A DNA stretch of 6,667 nucleotides, taken from assembly GCA_045106955.1 (NCBI GenBank), contig JBGCFO010000024.1, forward strand, positions 1 to 6,667, given 5' to 3'. The position numbers were made by a program, and so were the translations under genes. Positions 6,529 to 6,667 of the stretch are shown here, piece by piece. This DNA is from JBGCFO01 sp045106955 (GTDB lineage: Bacteria; Pseudomonadota; Alphaproteobacteria; Rickettsiales; Rickettsiaceae). Numbering within the stretch: position 1 is the stretch's first letter; each line of letters starts with the position of its first letter. A model generated the notes under the pieces. The model had not been told where the DNA came from, made no database searches, and worked only from the letters and a program-made list of their open reading frames with translations.

Positions 6529-6530
6529 AA
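6461..6530 (+). repeat. Direct repeat encoding the shared tail, copy 2
   Basis: Second copy of the tail repeat, in the same frame and again ending just past the stop codon. An inverted repeat, AACCT-N6-AGGTT (6445-6460), lies immediately before it and is absent before copy 1. The post-stop similarity (TAAAA then TAT) is cut by the intron at 6534. Confidence 0.85.
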
Positions 6531-6533
6531 TAT

Positions 6534-6667
6534 GTGCGCCGGGCATGGTGTAAGAGTTGGGGGTTAAAGTCCCCTATGGGCTGAATTAGAGCGGTCCATT
6601 AGCTGAGGCAAGGTTAACATCGTGAGGTGTTGGCTGAAGGAAGCTGAAGGCAAAGTAAGGCTGGAAC
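6534..6667 (+). mobile_element. 5' end of a group II intron (runs off the right edge)
   Basis: The segment begins GTGCGCCGGGCATGGTG, matching the conserved GUGYG 5' end of bacterial group II introns. It then becomes clearly more GC-rich and purine-rich than its surroundings. Domain I-type structure can be read: a GGGG...CCCC stem (6559-6574) and a 9-bp stem GTTAACATC/GGTGTTGGC (6613-6621 with 6626-6634) closed by a GTGA GNRA tetraloop at 6622-6625. GAAGGAAGCTGAAGGCAAA downstream resembles conserved domain I sequence in many such introns. The intron-encoded reverse transcriptase and the 3' end lie outside the window, so subclass and activity cannot be judged. The 5' exon ends ...GAATAAAATAT. 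Confidence 0.85.

Noticed and set aside
6236..6530. CRISPR-like or Rickettsia palindromic element explanation for the 70-bp repeats
   Set aside because: There are only two copies, coding and in frame, not palindromic overall, and with a 225-bp period containing a complete gene start. They fit duplicated gene tails better.
6534..6667. Structured GC-rich right end as rRNA, tRNA or riboswitch
   Set aside because: The GTGCG start, GNRA-closed stem and domain I-like sequence fit a group II intron; no tRNA cloverleaf or rRNA signature is visible.

Overview
This AT-rich window looks like an accessory stretch of an intracellular bacterial genome, most plausibly a Rickettsiales-type alphaproteobacterium. 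The reasons are its low GC content, a decayed IS256-type transposase, a group II intron, and large TPR and LuxR-type proteins of the kind found in host-associated endosymbionts. The taxon is an inference: the window contains no rRNA, tRNA or housekeeping marker.

Layout, left to right. (1) Positions 1-725 are mobile-element debris. A short minus-strand reading frame runs off the left edge, followed by the 5' part of an IS256/Mutator transposase (minus strand) cut off just before its first catalytic Asp. The outer end of the IS lies at about 725, a few bases from the stop codon of the next gene. (2) Positions 728-5852 hold two large minus-strand genes, 40 bp apart and probably one operon. The first transcribed (5852 to 3732) encodes a 706-residue protein with an N-terminal LuxR-type HTH, one central transmembrane helix and a helical C-terminal half, so it looks like a membrane-tethered one-component regulator. 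The second (3691 to 728) encodes a 987-residue protein with a GlnD/DUF294-like nucleotidyltransferase core and a C-terminal array of TPRs. (3) Positions 5853-6096 are a 244-bp divergent promoter region rich in short inverted repeats, with a good candidate plus-strand promoter and a 5'-UTR hairpin. (4) Positions 6097-6528 hold two tiny plus-strand genes (68 and 63 residues). Each has a hydrophobic N-terminal segment unlike the other's and an almost identical 21-residue acidic C-terminal tail. (5) From 6534 to the right edge is the 5' end of a group II intron, inserted 5 bp after the second small gene's stop codon.

How the parts may fit together (inference): the tethered regulator could sense an envelope or periplasmic signal through its C-terminal half. 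It could then control its own operon, including the nucleotidyltransferase-TPR protein, and possibly the divergent small membrane or secreted peptides through the shared promoter region. The module is flanked on both sides by mobile elements, which fits an accessory island. The tail-sharing peptide pair and the tethered LuxR/NTase-TPR operon are the least conventional parts of the window.
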